DNA from: Rubripirellula sp.
GTDB lineage: Bacteria > Planctomycetota > Planctomycetia > Pirellulales > Pirellulaceae
Direction of reading: 5' to 3'
Assembly (NCBI GenBank): GCA_029245125.1
Contig: JAQWPZ010000255.1
Location: forward strand, 1 to 44,732
Length of the DNA: 44,732 nt
Position 1 is the first letter of the stretch; the number at the start of each line of letters is the position of its first letter. The notes below the pieces were generated by a model. It made no database searches. It was not told where the DNA came from and worked only from the letters and a program-made list of their open reading frames with translations. Position numbers and translations under genes: made by a program. This document shows, in pieces, positions 44,061 through 44,732 of the stretch.

Positions 44061-44732
44061 ATGCCCCACCGTGCTTCAGCGTTGTCGTCGATCCTGCGTT
44101 CGCCGGCAAGGATATTGGGGACCGTCCTGATGCTAGTCTTCATCGCAGAAGTCGGGGTTATGTTTGTTCTGCCTTACGTGTTGCCCAGTGTCTTGAGTGA
44201 GACAGGGACAGCCGTCGTGGACGCCTTGCTGTTGACCTTGGTTTGCGCCCCCGTGCTGTGGCTGGTCATCATTGGCCCACTACGAAGAATTGCGATTCAA
44301 GAACATGAACGGAGTGAAACGATTGTTGCGAATGCGAGTGAAGGCATTGTGACCTTCGCCCGTGACGGTGTGATTCTGTCTTGCAATCGAGCGACCACCG
44401 AATTGCTCGCGACCCCAATGGCGAATGTCGTTGGCAAAACAGCACATTCTTTCCTGCCGAGTTTCCCGGATACCTTTGAAACCTTACCTGTATCGTTGCG
44501 ACTCGATGCGACACGCGCTGACGGCACTTTGTTTCCGGTTGAAGTTTCCGTCAGTGAATATCAGTCGGAAGCAAACCCACGAAGAATCGCCATCATTCGT
44601 GATTTGACCGCGACGAAGCAGGCCGAATCGGAGCGACTCACGATGGCCCGCGAGACCGAGGCGTTGCGGGCACAGCAAATGGCGACGCTGGCTCAATTGG
44701 CCACAGGCGTTGCTCATGAGATTCGCAACCCG
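44061..44732 (+). CDS. PAS-domain sensor histidine kinase, 5' part
   Basis: Open to the right edge of the window, so only the first 224 residues are seen. Two membrane helices (about 19-40 and 52-73) enclose a short periplasmic segment, followed by a PAS domain (about 80-190; SETIVANASEGIVTFARDGV, then FPVEVSVSEYQ and IAIIRDLTATKQ), a coiled linker and the start of the HisKA helix with H-box HEIRNP, whose phospho-acceptor is His219. The ATG at 44061 is preferred; an in-frame ATG at 43962 would add 33 polar residues. The catalytic HATPase domain and any partner regulator lie outside the window. Confidence 0.9.
   Translation, partial: MPHRASALSSILRSPARILGTVLMLVFIAEVGVMFVLPYVLPSVLSETGTAVVDALLLTLVCAPVLWLVIIGPLRRIAIQEHERSETIVANASEGIVTFARDGVILSCNRATTELLATPMANVVGKTAHSFLPSFPDTFETLPVSLRLDATRADGTLFPVEVSVSEYQSEANPRRIAIIRDLTATKQAESERLTMARETEALRAQQMATLAQLATGVAHEIRNP

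Overview
The window looks like chromosomal DNA of a planctomycete, probably Pirellulaceae (Rhodopirellula-like). This is inferred from the mix of a secreted sulfatase, a ThuA/DUF1080 protein, PQQ-type propellers, a Hanks-type kinase with a transmembrane sensor, paired secreted amidohydrolases and long AT/GC-balanced gaps full of short tandem repeats. No rRNA, tRNA, CRISPR or insertion sequence was recognised.

Region 1 (1-4334) holds a secreted sulfatase, a hairpin, a 20-bp minisatellite and a secreted protein of unknown function.

Region 2 (about 4961-26378) is the core of the window: a compact nitrate-to-ammonium (DNRA) island. It contains nrfH-nrfA (ccNiR), a radical SAM/SPASM protein of the NirJ/AhbD kind, a hemY/hemG-type porphyrinogen oxidase and a YwiC-like membrane protein. 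Next comes a leftward operon (tetraheme cytochrome c, Tat-exported multi-cluster ferredoxin, NrfD-type quinol dehydrogenase) divergent from a rightward napD-napA-napB-napF plus small-ORF operon. Then follow ric (YtfE/ScdA), a cupin, a PQQ-propeller protein, an Rrf2 regulator, DUF3565, moaA and an alginate-export-type porin. Read together: nitrate and nitrite may enter through the porin; quinol electrons reach NapA/NapB through the NrfD-FeS-tetraheme module and reach NrfA through NrfH; MoaA, the radical SAM protein and HemY may supply cofactors; Ric and the Rrf2 protein would handle nitrosative stress. Oddities are a NrfA with a CXXCH catalytic heme, a NapB whose diheme unit is duplicated to four hemes, a ferredoxin with one cluster Cys replaced by Asn, and similar ATACAC-type motifs upstream of both the nap divergon and the Rrf2 gene.

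Region 3 (27190-44732) is more ordinary accessory chromosome: ThuA-DUF1080 protein, secreted hypothetical protein, membrane Ser/Thr kinase with a chemoreceptor-like sensor, HdeD protein, MscS channel with a DQAGS repeat, an amidase broken by one missing base, a pair of overlapping amidohydrolases of which one has lost its metal ligands, a dicarboxylate/amino-acid:cation symporter, and the start of a PAS histidine kinase that runs off the right edge.
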